Assembly (NCBI GenBank): GCA_003242885.1
Contig: QKMZ01000006.1
Coordinates: 1,419,563-1,483,562 of the forward strand
Direction of reading: 5' to 3'
Origin: Candidatus Melainabacteria bacterium
Lineage (GTDB): Bacteria; Cyanobacteriota; Vampirovibrionia; Obscuribacterales; Obscuribacteraceae
Length of the DNA: 64,000 bases
Under the pieces are notes generated by a model. It was not told where the DNA came from. It saw only the letters and a program-made list of their open reading frames with translations, and searched no databases. Positions 17,697 through 27,082 of the stretch are shown piece by piece. Both the position numbers and the translations under genes were made by a program. The first letter of the stretch is position 1. Each line of letters begins with the position of its first letter.

Positions 17697-19700
17697 ATGA
17701 CAGAAACTCAGCAAAAGAATGACGCACCCGCTAAGGTTCGGGATACGCCCGAGTCCGAAGTAGCCGTAAGCTCGCCTTTGTCCGACAAAGAGCTGACGTC
17801 GACATACAATGATGTGTCTAAGCTTGGAGAAAAGTCCAAGCCCACCGATACCTTCAATCTCGCAGATCTCAATTCCTGGGCAGATATATACGGAAGGGGT
17901 GCAGAATTAGCCCGGTCGCTACGCGGAACGCCCTATGCCGCAGCGTTTAGTCAATTGGGCCTCGGTATAGACGGCGAAGCCGAGACGCAAGAAGGGCTGA
18001 GCGGTCAACAAAAGAAGGGTGGCAAAGTCGAATCCAGCGAACAGAAAGGTTCACTAGATAAAACTAAGGCAACCGCCGGCGAAAGAAAAATTGACGATCC
18101 CAAAGTCGATGAGAAGATAAAACCTGCAGAGAAAGCCGGTTTAGAGAAAACAAAAGTCGGCGACAAAACCGAAAGACCCGAGTTAAATAAAGAACTCGTT
18201 CTCAGCGACTATAGCGATACTTTAAGACGGGCCGGCTTCTCAGAGGCAGAAGCGCAGCGCGTCACAGAAAACACTTATGCACGCCTGAAGAAAGAAGAGT
18301 CGGAAGGACATCTTAAAGGCAGTGCTGAAGAGCAAATGCAGCGCATGAATACTGCGCACCGAGAAATCCTGGATAAGCCGCAGGGCGGCAGGCTGACTGA
18401 CGGACAGGTAGATTACCTCACTGCCAGCGATCGCAAAAACATAGTCAAAGACTCGGCTATGCGCACCGAAAATCCGGATAAATACGTCAACCAAGGTCAA
18501 CACATGACCTGCGCTCTGCACTCAATGGGCAAGCAAGAATTGGAAGCCGGCGATCCTGCCAACGTCGCAGAACGAACCAGAGATCTCGTCAATAACGGCT
18601 ACACAATTGCCAAAGAGCAAGACCGAACCGGTCCCAACGGCGAAACTATCCCTGGTAAAGAGAGGGTAGTTCAAGTAGATTCACTCAGTCTAAAACCTGA
18701 CTTCGAAGCCAGCCGTACGGTCAATTCACAGAATTACGGCGACAATGGCAAGCAAGGTCCAGCCGGGCAAGTTTACGCTGCTTATGCCGGTCAATTAGCT
18801 GCAGACCTCAAATCAGAACGTGAAGGCGGCAAGACATCTGCCGAAGGTATCCATAACGCCTCCAACGTATACATGGCTGCTCACGCCAACGAGCGCGGTG
18901 CACGCTCCAGCCAAACATCGACAAATGAAGGCGTTTTTTCAAGAGACGACAAAGGCAGATTGCACTATGAAGGCGACGGACCGCAAGTCGGTATCTGGGA
19001 TGTCGCACATCTCAACCGCGCCAACGGCGGCGCGGATGGAGCTGTCTTCGCCAGCGCCAGCTTGTTCAGAGACGGCAAAGGTGAAACTCCTCCGCCCGGA
19101 TACCCGCCCGATCTCAAAATCAGCACTTTCAAAAACACCGATGAATTGAGGCAAAAGCTGTCCAACTTCCAGAATGAAACCGGACAATCAGGTCAACTTG
19201 GTGTCAACGCGCCCTTCTTGCCTGGAGGCGGCAGAAACGGTCATGGAATGCATGCTATGAATATCAGCCTCAACAGCGATGGCTCCTTCAAACTCGACAA
19301 CAACTGGGGCGCCAAAAACGACCTTGGACGCGTCAGCGATAGAGACGTAGACATCGCCACTAATAAGGCAAACTGGAATATCCCAGGAGGCGGCGGCGGA
19401 CGCGTACCTGATGATGGCACAAGATTCGGTCCTTCTACCGGTCAAAACCCGAACGAAACTAAAGACGAGTTCGACAAGCGCAAAGAAGAAGAGAAGAAGA
19501 AAAATGAGGAAGAAGAGAAGGTCAAAGAGCGCGAACGACTAGAGCAAGAAAGGCTCAAAGCACAACTCGAGAACATGGAAAGACAAGCCAATTTAGACTT
19601 TGTAAAAGCTATGGGCGAATATCAACAAGCCGAAGAACGCTCACGCCTTACAGGCGTGCCTAACACCATGCAAAGACCGGTGCAAATGCATTTCGTCTAG
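17697..19700 (+). CDS. Papain-like cysteine peptidase, large, no signal peptide
   Basis: 667 aa from the ATG at 17697 (in-frame TTG 17640 and GTG 17667 are alternatives; none has a good ribosome-binding site). Residues 1-160 are disordered and charged (many Lys/Glu). A helical segment follows (160-230). The catalytic pattern matches papain: Gln266 and Cys272 six residues apart (QGQHMTCALHS), then His519 (HAMNIS) and Asn535 sixteen residues later in LDNNWG, which mirrors the NSWG of C1 peptidases. The Cys-His distance (about 247) is larger than in papain, so an insertion is present. The C-terminus (about 580-650) is a Lys/Glu coiled coil. No secretion signal, so it is cytosolic or exported by a dedicated route. 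A small gene follows after 11 bases. Possible effector or toxin; this is inference. Confidence 0.7.
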   Translation: MTETQQKNDAPAKVRDTPESEVAVSSPLSDKELTSTYNDVSKLGEKSKPTDTFNLADLNSWADIYGRGAELARSLRGTPYAAAFSQLGLGIDGEAETQEGLSGQQKKGGKVESSEQKGSLDKTKATAGERKIDDPKVDEKIKPAEKAGLEKTKVGDKTERPELNKELVLSDYSDTLRRAGFSEAEAQRVTENTYARLKKEESEGHLKGSAEEQMQRMNTAHREILDKPQGGRLTDGQVDYLTASDRKNIVKDSAMRTENPDKYVNQGQHMTCALHSMGKQELEAGDPANVAERTRDLVNNGYTIAKEQDRTGPNGETIPGKERVVQVDSLSLKPDFEASRTVNSQNYGDNGKQGPAGQVYAAYAGQLAADLKSEREGGKTSAEGIHNASNVYMAAHANERGARSSQTSTNEGVFSRDDKGRLHYEGDGPQVGIWDVAHLNRANGGADGAVFASASLFRDGKGETPPPGYPPDLKISTFKNTDELRQKLSNFQNETGQSGQLGVNAPFLPGGGRNGHGMHAMNISLNSDGSFKLDNNWGAKNDLGRVSDRDVDIATNKANWNIPGGGGGRVPDDGTRFGPSTGQNPNETKDEFDKRKEEEKKKNEEEEKVKERERLEQERLKAQLENMERQANLDFVKAMGEYQQAEERSRLTGVPNTMQRPVQMHFV

Positions 19701-19711
19701 AGGACTAAGAC

Positions 19712-20320
19712 GTGCCGGTAGATCAATTCGGAGCGATAAAATCGATAAAATTGCCTGACTCTTTTGCCAGAGGAGAAACTCTCTATGGCGGAATGGGGCA
19801 GAATTGGCGCCGCTCGTTTCACCCAAGAGATAAGAAAGATTCTGGCGACGTCAGCATCACTTCGATGTTTCGCGGCAGAGCGACTGCAGTCCATGACGCC
19901 GGCATATTCAGAAAAATCCTTGCTGAGCCACCCCGTCTCATCTATTCCAGCAACTCCCAGTCAAGTCACTTGTGCCACCCGCAATCCCAGTTGCTAGTCA
20001 ACGAAATGGTCGATGTTCTAGGCAATGCAGGCAATAATCAGTTGACCAACCACGAAACCGGGGTCGCAGGACCGCGTTTTTACTTGCAAAGAATGGAATC
20101 GATTTTACTTAACGGCAAGAAAGTACTGGCGGCATACGGAGTCTTTCACAATAGCCAGATGCAGCCCCAAGCTTACTACTGCGGGCTCTTCGTCGATTCC
20201 GATCCGGAAAGAGAAGACTGCGTCATCGAAGAACTTGTTTTCGAGGCTCAGACAAAAGAACTCTACGAGAAATACCGCTCTAGCTTTGAAAAGGCATTAG
20301 CAACCATCCAGTGGCTCTAA
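19712..20320 (+). CDS. Small protein coupled to the papain-like peptidase
   Basis: 202 aa, GTG start with GAGGA seven bases upstream, only 11 bases after the peptidase stop, so almost certainly co-translated. No signal peptide, no membrane segment. I do not recognise a family. The C-terminal half looks like an alpha/beta domain (ESILLNGKKVLAAYGVF, YYCGLFVDSDPEREDC, ELVFEAQTKELYEKY), of the sort seen in small lipid/stress-binding or immunity proteins. Tight linkage suggests an inhibitor, immunity protein or chaperone for the peptidase. That is inference only. Confidence 0.65.
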   Translation: MPVDQFGAIKSIKLPDSFARGETLYGGMGQNWRRSFHPRDKKDSGDVSITSMFRGRATAVHDAGIFRKILAEPPRLIYSSNSQSSHLCHPQSQLLVNEMVDVLGNAGNNQLTNHETGVAGPRFYLQRMESILLNGKKVLAAYGVFHNSQMQPQAYYCGLFVDSDPEREDCVIEELVFEAQTKELYEKYRSSFEKALATIQWL

Positions 20321-20389
20321 CTGCCGCCTGAAACTTCTGCCGCCGGGTATGATCAAGCAAACAGATCCATTGGCGAATCCTTTGCGTTA

Positions 20390-21991
20390 ATGACAAAAGA
20401 ACCCAGCGAAAAACTCTGCGAACTACCAGCCAAAGCACAGCAGCTACTTTCCAATTACCGCAGTGACTGGGATAAGCGACTGGCACATGCAGTAGAACCG
20501 CTGCCAGACGAAAAATACAGAGAAATAATTCGAAGTTTTTACGCGCTATTGAAATTGTCGGCACCGTTGGTAGTATCAGTGGATAGTCCCATGCAGATGA
20601 TGCTTATGCCTGCATTGCTTCGTATTCGAGCACTGGCAGACGCTGAGACATGGGCGTTAATTCAAGAAAAAATTACGGATACTGCCTGGAATAAAGTCGT
20701 TTCAGCAATGAATGAAAAAATTTCAGACACTGATATTGAAACTTTGCTAGCCCAGAGGTCAGCACAGAATTCATATTTAAACACCGGCGGCGAGGCGGAA
20801 GTCAGCAAGCGGTCAGCGTCCTATGGCATTGCTTCAATATTTGGCAGACCGAAAGGGAAAAGCATCGATTCTCGATTGGGCTTTTTCGAATCTATAGTTT
20901 CTCGCTTAGAAGTGGAATTCGACGCCGGCGTCACTCCAGAAATACGCGACTGGATCTTTGCTGACACGCTCTTTCTCGACGGTGGTATGCCTGGTCAAAT
21001 TGAGAATCTTCACAACATCGACCTGCAAGCAGAAATGATTCGAGTCAATCAATTGCGTACAGCAGTGCAGAATCTAACCAATATGGGAACCACAGAGCGT
21101 GCAGCTCTGCGCATCTTTAGAGAAAGAGGCGATGCAACGTCATTGGTCAGGGACGAACTTGTGAAACAAGGCGAACTAGAAGAGCAGTTCTTGAAACAAC
21201 TAGGCGAAGAAACTGTGGGCATTTTGGCTCATGCTCTAAGTGCCAGAAATCTTGAGCCCACAATTTATGAATCATATCCACCCGTTCTTGAAGCAATCGT
21301 AGACGGAGGATCTAGTGGACTTTGGTTCACTGGCCAATTAGCAGTCGGCTTCAACAGTATTGTGTGGCACCCGAAACTAGAGCGATTGTCCAATTTTACG
21401 TTTCTGCTGGATGCAGGTTTGGGAAGCGTCTTTAGTGAAGAAACTGCAAGAGCAGTAAACAATCTGCGCATATTTTTGGCTAATCGCACACCGATTTGCC
21501 CTTTTGCAGAGATTGCCTTCGTCACAAAACAGCCTCTGCTAGTAAGTCTAGATGATGACTTGCGCTTTCACTCCACCGAAGGACCTGTGTTGCAGTATGC
21601 AGATGGTTTTTCTATGTACGCAGTCAACGGCGTCACAGTGGCAGAGAAGACGGCTGTTTCACCTGAAACACTGACGGTCCAAGAGATAGAAAGTGAGATC
21701 AATCTAGAAGTGCGGCGCATAATGATGGAGCGCTTCGGCATTCCCAGATACTTGATGGAATCTAAAGCCGACATCATCAATGAAGATCAATACGGCACTC
21801 TTTATCGCAAACGAATGTCCGGAGATGAGCCGCTGGTTATGGTTAGAGTAAAAAATTCTACTGCCGAACCAGATGGTAGTTTCCGCGAATACTTCTTACG
21901 AGTTCCGCCTTACATGCAGACAGCAAAAGAAGCGGTTGCTTGGACTTTCAATATCGACGAAGAACAGTATCATCCTCAGCAAGAGACCTAA
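20390..21991 (+). CDS. DUF6745-type protein
   Basis: 533 aa, cytoplasmic, no signal or membrane segment. The C-terminal 130 residues carry the signature I associate with DUF6745: AVNGVTVAEKTAVSPETLTV, EVRRIMMERFGIPRYLMES, EDQYGTLYRKRMSGDEPLVM, and VKNSTAEPDGSFREYFLRVPP ending in AVAWTF. The central region (FADTLFLDGGMPG, LEAIVDGGSSGLWFTGQLAV) also fits. The biochemical function of the family is unknown to me; its members are often near leucine-rich-repeat or actinobacterial regulatory genes. It begins 69 bases after the small gene, same strand, so may belong to the same transcription unit. Confidence 0.7.
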   Translation: MTKEPSEKLCELPAKAQQLLSNYRSDWDKRLAHAVEPLPDEKYREIIRSFYALLKLSAPLVVSVDSPMQMMLMPALLRIRALADAETWALIQEKITDTAWNKVVSAMNEKISDTDIETLLAQRSAQNSYLNTGGEAEVSKRSASYGIASIFGRPKGKSIDSRLGFFESIVSRLEVEFDAGVTPEIRDWIFADTLFLDGGMPGQIENLHNIDLQAEMIRVNQLRTAVQNLTNMGTTERAALRIFRERGDATSLVRDELVKQGELEEQFLKQLGEETVGILAHALSARNLEPTIYESYPPVLEAIVDGGSSGLWFTGQLAVGFNSIVWHPKLERLSNFTFLLDAGLGSVFSEETARAVNNLRIFLANRTPICPFAEIAFVTKQPLLVSLDDDLRFHSTEGPVLQYADGFSMYAVNGVTVAEKTAVSPETLTVQEIESEINLEVRRIMMERFGIPRYLMESKADIINEDQYGTLYRKRMSGDEPLVMVRVKNSTAEPDGSFREYFLRVPPYMQTAKEAVAWTFNIDEEQYHPQQET

Positions 21992-22009
21992 TCGATTGGC
22001 AAAACTGCC

Positions 22010-22447
22010 TTAGACTGGTTCTCCTTTTGACCCGGGCAAAAGTTTCAAATTTGGTTTGTTGGGGTTATAGGCCCATTTGAGCAGTATCTTGCGGAAGTCC
22101 TCCGCATCGAAGGGCTTACTCAAATAGTCGTCAGCTCCCGCTGCAAGACACTTTGCCCTATAGGACTCGGACGCATAAGCAGTAATAGCAATGATTGGAA
22201 TGTGCCGCCCGCTAACTAATTCTCTTGTGCGGATGGAATTAGTGCATTCATACCCGTCCATGTCAGGCATTCTTATATCCATAAGAACAGCGTCGAATTT
22301 AACTCCGCTGCTGTCGAGTTCCACCAACGCCTTAGCCCCGGTATTGGCGATCACCACATCGAAACCGTACTTTTCAGCCAAAAGCCCGAGTACCTTTTGC
22401 TGTGTCTTATCGTCTTCAACGATCAGTAGAATCGGATTTTCGCTCAT
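22010..22447 (-). CDS. Stand-alone response-regulator receiver protein
   Basis: 145 aa. Only a receiver domain: acidic VEDDK near the N-terminus, phospho-acceptor Asp in AVLMDIRMPDMDGYE, conserved Thr/Ala (AITAYAS) and Lys in LSKPFD. No output domain; the C-terminal tail of about 20 residues is Lys/Pro-rich. The sequence style (MDIRMPDMDGYE, PIIAITA) resembles receivers of hybrid-kinase phosphorelays. Convergent with DUF6745, 18 bases apart. Its kinase is not in this window. Confidence 0.9.
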   Translation of the reverse strand: MSENPILLIVEDDKTQQKVLGLLAEKYGFDVVIANTGAKALVELDSSGVKFDAVLMDIRMPDMDGYECTNSIRTRELVSGRHIPIIAITAYASESYRAKCLAAGADDYLSKPFDAEDFRKILLKWAYNPNKPNLKLLPGSKGEPV

Positions 22448-22533
22448 TACAGCAAATCAGCTCACTAAGCTCACATAAACCTATTAAGAGATTAGCACCT
22501 TAAACTCGCACCGGTTGCAAAGCGACCATATAT

Positions 22534-23364
22534 CTAGGGAGTTTGCGCGTTTTCTAAAAGCGAAAGAGATTTGATTCTTCTGCCTGCTCTATACTCAATG
22601 TATCCTTCAATGACCCTGTGAGCGGCCCGTGTCGCCCGTTTTACGCCATCGCTCTCGAGATGAGCATCAGGGACGTCGCTGCCGGCCGATGCCAAAACCA
22701 GCCGCTTCCAAACCATTGGGGTTACGTGCTTGTCCAGTTTATCGACCCCCGGAGTTTCGTATATTCCTTCGTCTTCGGCGACGCGCATCGTCACCTTGGT
22801 GCGCTTACCTTCAAGGTGACAACGCTCGCAAACAATTCCACCCAGCTCGAAGTGAAACCCGGCGATTGCATGGTCTGTTAAAACCGAACGGCAATTCACG
22901 CAAACGGTCAATTCGGGTCGATATCCCAGTGTTTCAAGCAAACGCAGCTCAAACATCAAACAAAGGTAGGCTGGATCAGAGTCGGACAGACTCTGGTATC
23001 GCAGCGACATAACCAAGAAATCAAAGTAAGAACTTGACTCATCGTTCAAGCCCTGTCCAAAAATGCTGGTCAATTCAGCGTAGTAAAGGCTGTAGGCAAG
23101 CCGTTCCAAATCTCCTCGAAGCTTCGGAAACGTCTCCAGAGTCTCAGCTTGCGAAATTATTTCGAATGTCCTGCCGGTGGCAAGAAGCAGCTTGTTGACG
23201 TTCAAAAGCTCAGCCCGCCCGCCGATTTTCGAGCCCGGTTTGCGCGCGCCTTTTGCCACGCATTTGATCAGTCCACGTTCGGCTGAAAACACCGTAACCA
23301 CTTTGTCAGTTTCCCCGAGGGGAAAGCTGGCAACATTGACGGCATTGACCGAATAGGTTGGCAT
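22534..23364 (-). CDS. recO: DNA repair protein RecO
   Basis: 276 aa. N-terminal OB fold (residues 1-80: VASFPLGETDKVVTVFSAER, GLIKCVAKGARKPGSK), helical C-terminal domain with a four-cysteine zinc site (CVNCRSVL and CERCHLEGK). It anneals single strands and loads RecA in the RecFOR pathway. Length is typical. It sits alone on the minus strand between the receiver gene and gnd. Confidence 0.92.
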   Translation of the reverse strand: MPTYSVNAVNVASFPLGETDKVVTVFSAERGLIKCVAKGARKPGSKIGGRAELLNVNKLLLATGRTFEIISQAETLETFPKLRGDLERLAYSLYYAELTSIFGQGLNDESSSYFDFLVMSLRYQSLSDSDPAYLCLMFELRLLETLGYRPELTVCVNCRSVLTDHAIAGFHFELGGIVCERCHLEGKRTKVTMRVAEDEGIYETPGVDKLDKHVTPMVWKRLVLASAGSDVPDAHLESDGVKRATRAAHRVIEGYIEYRAGRRIKSLSLLENAQTP

Positions 23365-23520
23365 TCGTCGAAAACTTGATACTTTTGTGCGCGAAGCGAG
23401 TTTATCGCTCTATTAGAGCACGAATCAAAGCGTACCGGTTCGAGAGAACAGGCAACAGCCGTAGCCCAACGCATATACTGTGCCTATGCCAGCATCTCTT
23501 TTTGAAACGGTTATAGCTGC

Positions 23521-24981
23521 TTATTTGGCTGCGGTTTTCTCTTTGATCAGATGTATCCAATCAGTATGCATAAAGCCCTTCTCAGGCGCATCGACGCGCT
23601 GATAAGTATGAGCACCGAAGAAGTCTCTTTGCGCTTGTGTGAGATTTTGCGGCAAGCTGCCCGAGCGCAGACTGTCGAAATAAGCCAGGCTGGCGGTCAA
23701 TGCAGGTACGGGAATGGCGCGTTCAATGGCAAAAACGATTGATTTGCGCCAATTCGATTCGAATGACAAAACAGTCTTAGAGAATTCTTTGTCCATGAGA
23801 AGATTCGGCAAATCAGCTCGGCGAGCAAATGCGGCGCGAATTTCTTCCAGTAGTTTTGCCCTGATGATACAACCGCCCTTCCAAATGCGAGCGCATTCGG
23901 AGAGATTGATGTTCCACTTATAAAAATCAGAACCTTCTTTGATGAGCGCCATGCCCTGTGCGTAGCTGCAAACTTTTGAGGCATAAAGTGCGTCATGCAA
24001 AGCCTTTAGAATCTCTTCTTTCGTCGCTTTATCGACTGGCTTGCCACTGCCGACAGCGGCGCCGTTGAGAATTTTCGATGCTTCCTGACGCATATCATGC
24101 ATTGCCGAAAGCATTCTTCCAGTCAATGCCATATCTATGGTAGGAACGGCAATGCCCAAATCGAGAGCAGCCTCACTTGTCCATTTGCCCGTACCCTTTT
24201 GACCAGCCTTGTCGAGAATCATATCGACCAAGGGTTTGCCGGTCTCGGGATCGACAACAGTAAGGATTTTGGCTGTAATTTCAATAAGGAAAGAATCAAG
24301 AATGCCTTGATTCCATGATTCGAAGACATCAGCAATTTCACGCGCCGGCATATTCAATCCACGGCGCATGACGTCATACACTTCAGCAATCAACTGCATG
24401 TCACCGTATTCGATGCCGTTGTGCACCATTTTTACAAAGTGCCCGGCACCATCAGGACCAAGGTAAGTAACGCAAGGACCGTCGTTGACCTTGGCGGCAA
24501 TTGCTTGCCAGATTGGTTTTACCTTTTCATATGCAGTTTGGTCTCCACCCGGCATCAACGAAGGTCCCCACAGTGCACCCTCTTCTCCACCGGACACCCC
24601 GGAGCCGATAAAATGTATGCCTTTTTCTCTCAGGTCCTTCTCTCTCTTTTGAGTGTCGGTAAAATGCGAGTTTCCACCATCAATGATGATGTCGCCTTTC
24701 TCGAGATCGGGAAGCAGTTTGGCAACCGTTTGATCCACAGCTTCTCCTGCTTTTACGAGCAGTATGATCATGCGCGGCTTTTCCAGGCTCTCTACAAATG
24801 TTTTTTCATCACGGCAACCGATGACGGGCTGATCTTTTCCACGCCCGGCAACAAAGGCATCGACCTTATCTGTGCTGCGATTGTAGACCGCAATTTTGAA
24901 TCCGTTTCTGGCAATATTCAATGCCAGATTCTCGCCCATTACGCCCAACCCAATCAATCCGATCTTCGCTTTGTCAGCCAT
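23521..24981 (-). CDS. gnd: 6-phosphogluconate dehydrogenase (decarboxylating)
   Basis: 486 aa; oxidises 6-phosphogluconate to ribulose 5-phosphate with CO2 and NADPH. The Rossmann motif GLIGLGVMGENLALN is followed by NRS in YNRSTDK (typical of NADP use), GSGVSGGEEGALWGPSLMPGG, MVHNGIEYGDMQLIAE and KWNINLSECARIWKGGCIIR. ATG 24981 is chosen over 24987 because GAGGA lies seven bases before it but only one base before the other. It is the last gene of the zwf-opcA-pgl-gnd operon, 52 bases after pgl. Confidence 0.97.
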   Translation of the reverse strand: MADKAKIGLIGLGVMGENLALNIARNGFKIAVYNRSTDKVDAFVAGRGKDQPVIGCRDEKTFVESLEKPRMIILLVKAGEAVDQTVAKLLPDLEKGDIIIDGGNSHFTDTQKREKDLREKGIHFIGSGVSGGEEGALWGPSLMPGGDQTAYEKVKPIWQAIAAKVNDGPCVTYLGPDGAGHFVKMVHNGIEYGDMQLIAEVYDVMRRGLNMPAREIADVFESWNQGILDSFLIEITAKILTVVDPETGKPLVDMILDKAGQKGTGKWTSEAALDLGIAVPTIDMALTGRMLSAMHDMRQEASKILNGAAVGSGKPVDKATKEEILKALHDALYASKVCSYAQGMALIKEGSDFYKWNINLSECARIWKGGCIIRAKLLEEIRAAFARRADLPNLLMDKEFSKTVLSFESNWRKSIVFAIERAIPVPALTASLAYFDSLRSGSLPQNLTQAQRDFFGAHTYQRVDAPEKGFMHTDWIHLIKEKTAAK

Positions 24982-25033
24982 TTTCATTTCCTCTAAATCT
25001 ATGCAAAATGATTCTCTATGGAACTCTTAATTT

Positions 25034-25783
25034 CTACAGTTCCGATGCAATGTCTTTGTCTAAATACCAGTACAACTTTCCATTTTCAGCCTTCACATTT
25101 TGGCTTGGATACTTGCCTTCAGGTCCTGTAAGAACATCCTTCAAGACACCTGCCTTTCCTTTGCCGCTGGCAAGAAAAATGATGTTTCGCGAATTATTAA
25201 TAACAGGATAGGTCGTCGTGAGTCGCACTGAATTCAATTGCTCGACCTGATTATCTACAAACCATCTGCGCGTTTCGGCAAGCGCAGGCGAGCCAGGGAA
25301 TAGTGACGCTGTGTGTCCATCATCACCCAGACCGAGCAGCATAAAATCGAACTGCGGCAACTCATCTCCGGAAAGGCGAAAAAATTCGTGCATTGTCCGT
25401 TCGTAATCAATGGCAGTTTGCTTGGGGTCCATATCAGGGTCGCTCAGGGCAAAAACGTTTTCACGATTGAGCGCCACTTTGGAAAGCAAATGCTCGGTAA
25501 TCATTCGCTGATTGCTTTCAGCGCTTGTATATGGCACCGTTCTTTCATCGCCGAAGAAAACAACCACCTTGCTCCAATCTACTCTTGAGGCGATTTCCTT
25601 TTCAGCCAGACGTGAATAGAACCCTTTTGGCGTGCTTCCGCCCGAGAGCGAAGTGACAAACTTTCCGCGTTCTTTAATAGCATCTTCAGCGAGTTTGACG
25701 AACAAGTCCGCTGTTGCTGCCACCAGCGCATCATAGTTTTCAAATACCGAAATATTTTTTGTTTCCATCAAAGAAGTCTGCAT
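25034..25783 (-). CDS. pgl: 6-phosphogluconolactonase
   Basis: 249 aa, DevB/SOL-type; hydrolyses 6-phosphogluconolactone. Motifs: SLSGGSTPKGFYSRL, VVVFFGDERTVPYTSAESNQ, FDFMLLGLGDDGHTASLFPG and a C-terminal LASGKGKAGVLKDVL. ATG 25783 has AGGAGG five bases upstream. The gap from opcA is eight bases, consistent with one operon, which supplies the middle step of the oxidative pentose phosphate pathway. Confidence 0.95.
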   Translation of the reverse strand: MQTSLMETKNISVFENYDALVAATADLFVKLAEDAIKERGKFVTSLSGGSTPKGFYSRLAEKEIASRVDWSKVVVFFGDERTVPYTSAESNQRMITEHLLSKVALNRENVFALSDPDMDPKQTAIDYERTMHEFFRLSGDELPQFDFMLLGLGDDGHTASLFPGSPALAETRRWFVDNQVEQLNSVRLTTTYPVINNSRNIIFLASGKGKAGVLKDVLTGPEGKYPSQNVKAENGKLYWYLDKDIASEL

Positions 25784-25791
25784 TGCTCCTC

Positions 25792-27081
25792 CTACTTAGC
25801 CGCGTCAATCAATTTGACAGTGCAATCTAAGGTCTGCCGGAAAACCAGATCATCGGGCATCGATTCCATGGCAAAATCAATCAAGCGAGCCTCAGTGAGT
25901 TCAATAAGGCTCTCAGCACCAGTGCCGACTTCAGCTCCCGGCTCGCCTTTGCGGCAGTCTGAATCGCTGAGCACATAGATACAAGGAGAGCCAGGTCTTT
26001 GTTCGGCAATCATACGCTCGGCCATAACTTTGCCGTCGCAAGGTGTTTCGGCTTCAATGACCACCGAGCAGACAGCTCCTTCACTGAGCTTGTCGCTTTG
26101 GAAAGGCTGAATTGAAGTGCTGATCGTTCTCTTGCCAGATTTAAACTGAGCGCTGAATGTACCACCTGCAAAAGATGCCGAGTCGCGAGCCCAACCCAAT
26201 CGAGTCGCTAGCCAACTCAATAAAAGAAGCGGCTGCACAGGTATTGCCGCATTACCGTCTGCCGATGCACTCGCATAAGAGATCACTACTTTAGAAATGC
26301 CTGGCAATGATGGCAGGGACATTGGCGGCGCTGCGTCGCTAAAAGCATCAGCAATGGCACGGCGCCACGGAATCAGGCGTCCCCAGTTGAGGTCGAATAA
26401 AGGTTTCCTGGCGCTCTGATTAGTGATGCCTGACATTTCTTTGATGAAACCTTTAGCATCTGCTGCACGCAGCGAGTCCACAATGAGCATATCGACAAAG
26501 CGCGAAAACGGCTCTAAATAGCCGCGATCAAGACGATTTGCACGCCACCACAGAACCACCGGCAAATCGTTAATCACCAGGGGCGATACTACACTAGCCA
26601 ATTCTTTGGTACCTTCGCCGTCATAGCGAACCGTGATTTGTTCGGAGCAGATTTGTTTCAAACTCTTTGAATCTGCCATGTGACAGCGAGCAGAAACCCA
26701 AGCCTCAAGCCTCTGTTCTGCAGCTCGGCGTGAAATAGCCAGAATCGCACGAGATGGATGGCGAATAGCTACTTCATCAAGAATTGCGGAAGCCTCCACT
26801 TCAGCGTCAGCATCTTCGCTGAAAAGAACGATATTGGCTGTGCAGGCACGCATGACATTGGCAGGCTTGGTTGAAGTCTGATTTGAATCAGCATCCTTGC
26901 CTTCGGTCACCTTCACCGGTTCACCGTCGCTCGTTCTCTCGGCTGGTTTGGCGTCGTCAATGGCGCGCCAAAGGTCTTTCAGTTCGCGCTCGATACGCTG
27001 CACATCAACTTGCGAGAGGTGACCGGAAAGGAAATTATGCGTTTCCATAGTCGATTTGCGTTTATCAGTACTGGAGCTCAT
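25792..27081 (-). CDS. opcA: Glucose-6-phosphate dehydrogenase assembly protein OpcA
   Basis: About 429 aa from ATG 27081; GGAGG lies ten bases upstream, inside the last codons of zwf, so translation is coupled to zwf. The frame upstream to 27117 overlaps zwf and lacks support. Family features: central PLVINDLPVVLWWRA, SLRAADAKGFI, DLNWGRLIPWRRAIADAF, and a C-terminal redox-sensing-like domain. In cyanobacteria OpcA allosterically activates Zwf and responds to thioredoxin, which links the pathway to redox state. Retention here supports a cyanobacterial relationship. Confidence 0.93.
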   Translation of the reverse strand: MSSSTDKRKSTMETHNFLSGHLSQVDVQRIERELKDLWRAIDDAKPAERTSDGEPVKVTEGKDADSNQTSTKPANVMRACTANIVLFSEDADAEVEASAILDEVAIRHPSRAILAISRRAAEQRLEAWVSARCHMADSKSLKQICSEQITVRYDGEGTKELASVVSPLVINDLPVVLWWRANRLDRGYLEPFSRFVDMLIVDSLRAADAKGFIKEMSGITNQSARKPLFDLNWGRLIPWRRAIADAFSDAAPPMSLPSLPGISKVVISYASASADGNAAIPVQPLLLLSWLATRLGWARDSASFAGGTFSAQFKSGKRTISTSIQPFQSDKLSEGAVCSVVIEAETPCDGKVMAERMIAEQRPGSPCIYVLSDSDCRKGEPGAEVGTGAESLIELTEARLIDFAMESMPDDLVFRQTLDCTVKLIDAAK

Positions 27082-27082
27082 C

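Noticed and set aside
23365-23520. tRNA gene or small RNA between recO and gnd
   Set aside because: No cloverleaf, T-loop or anticodon arrangement could be found.
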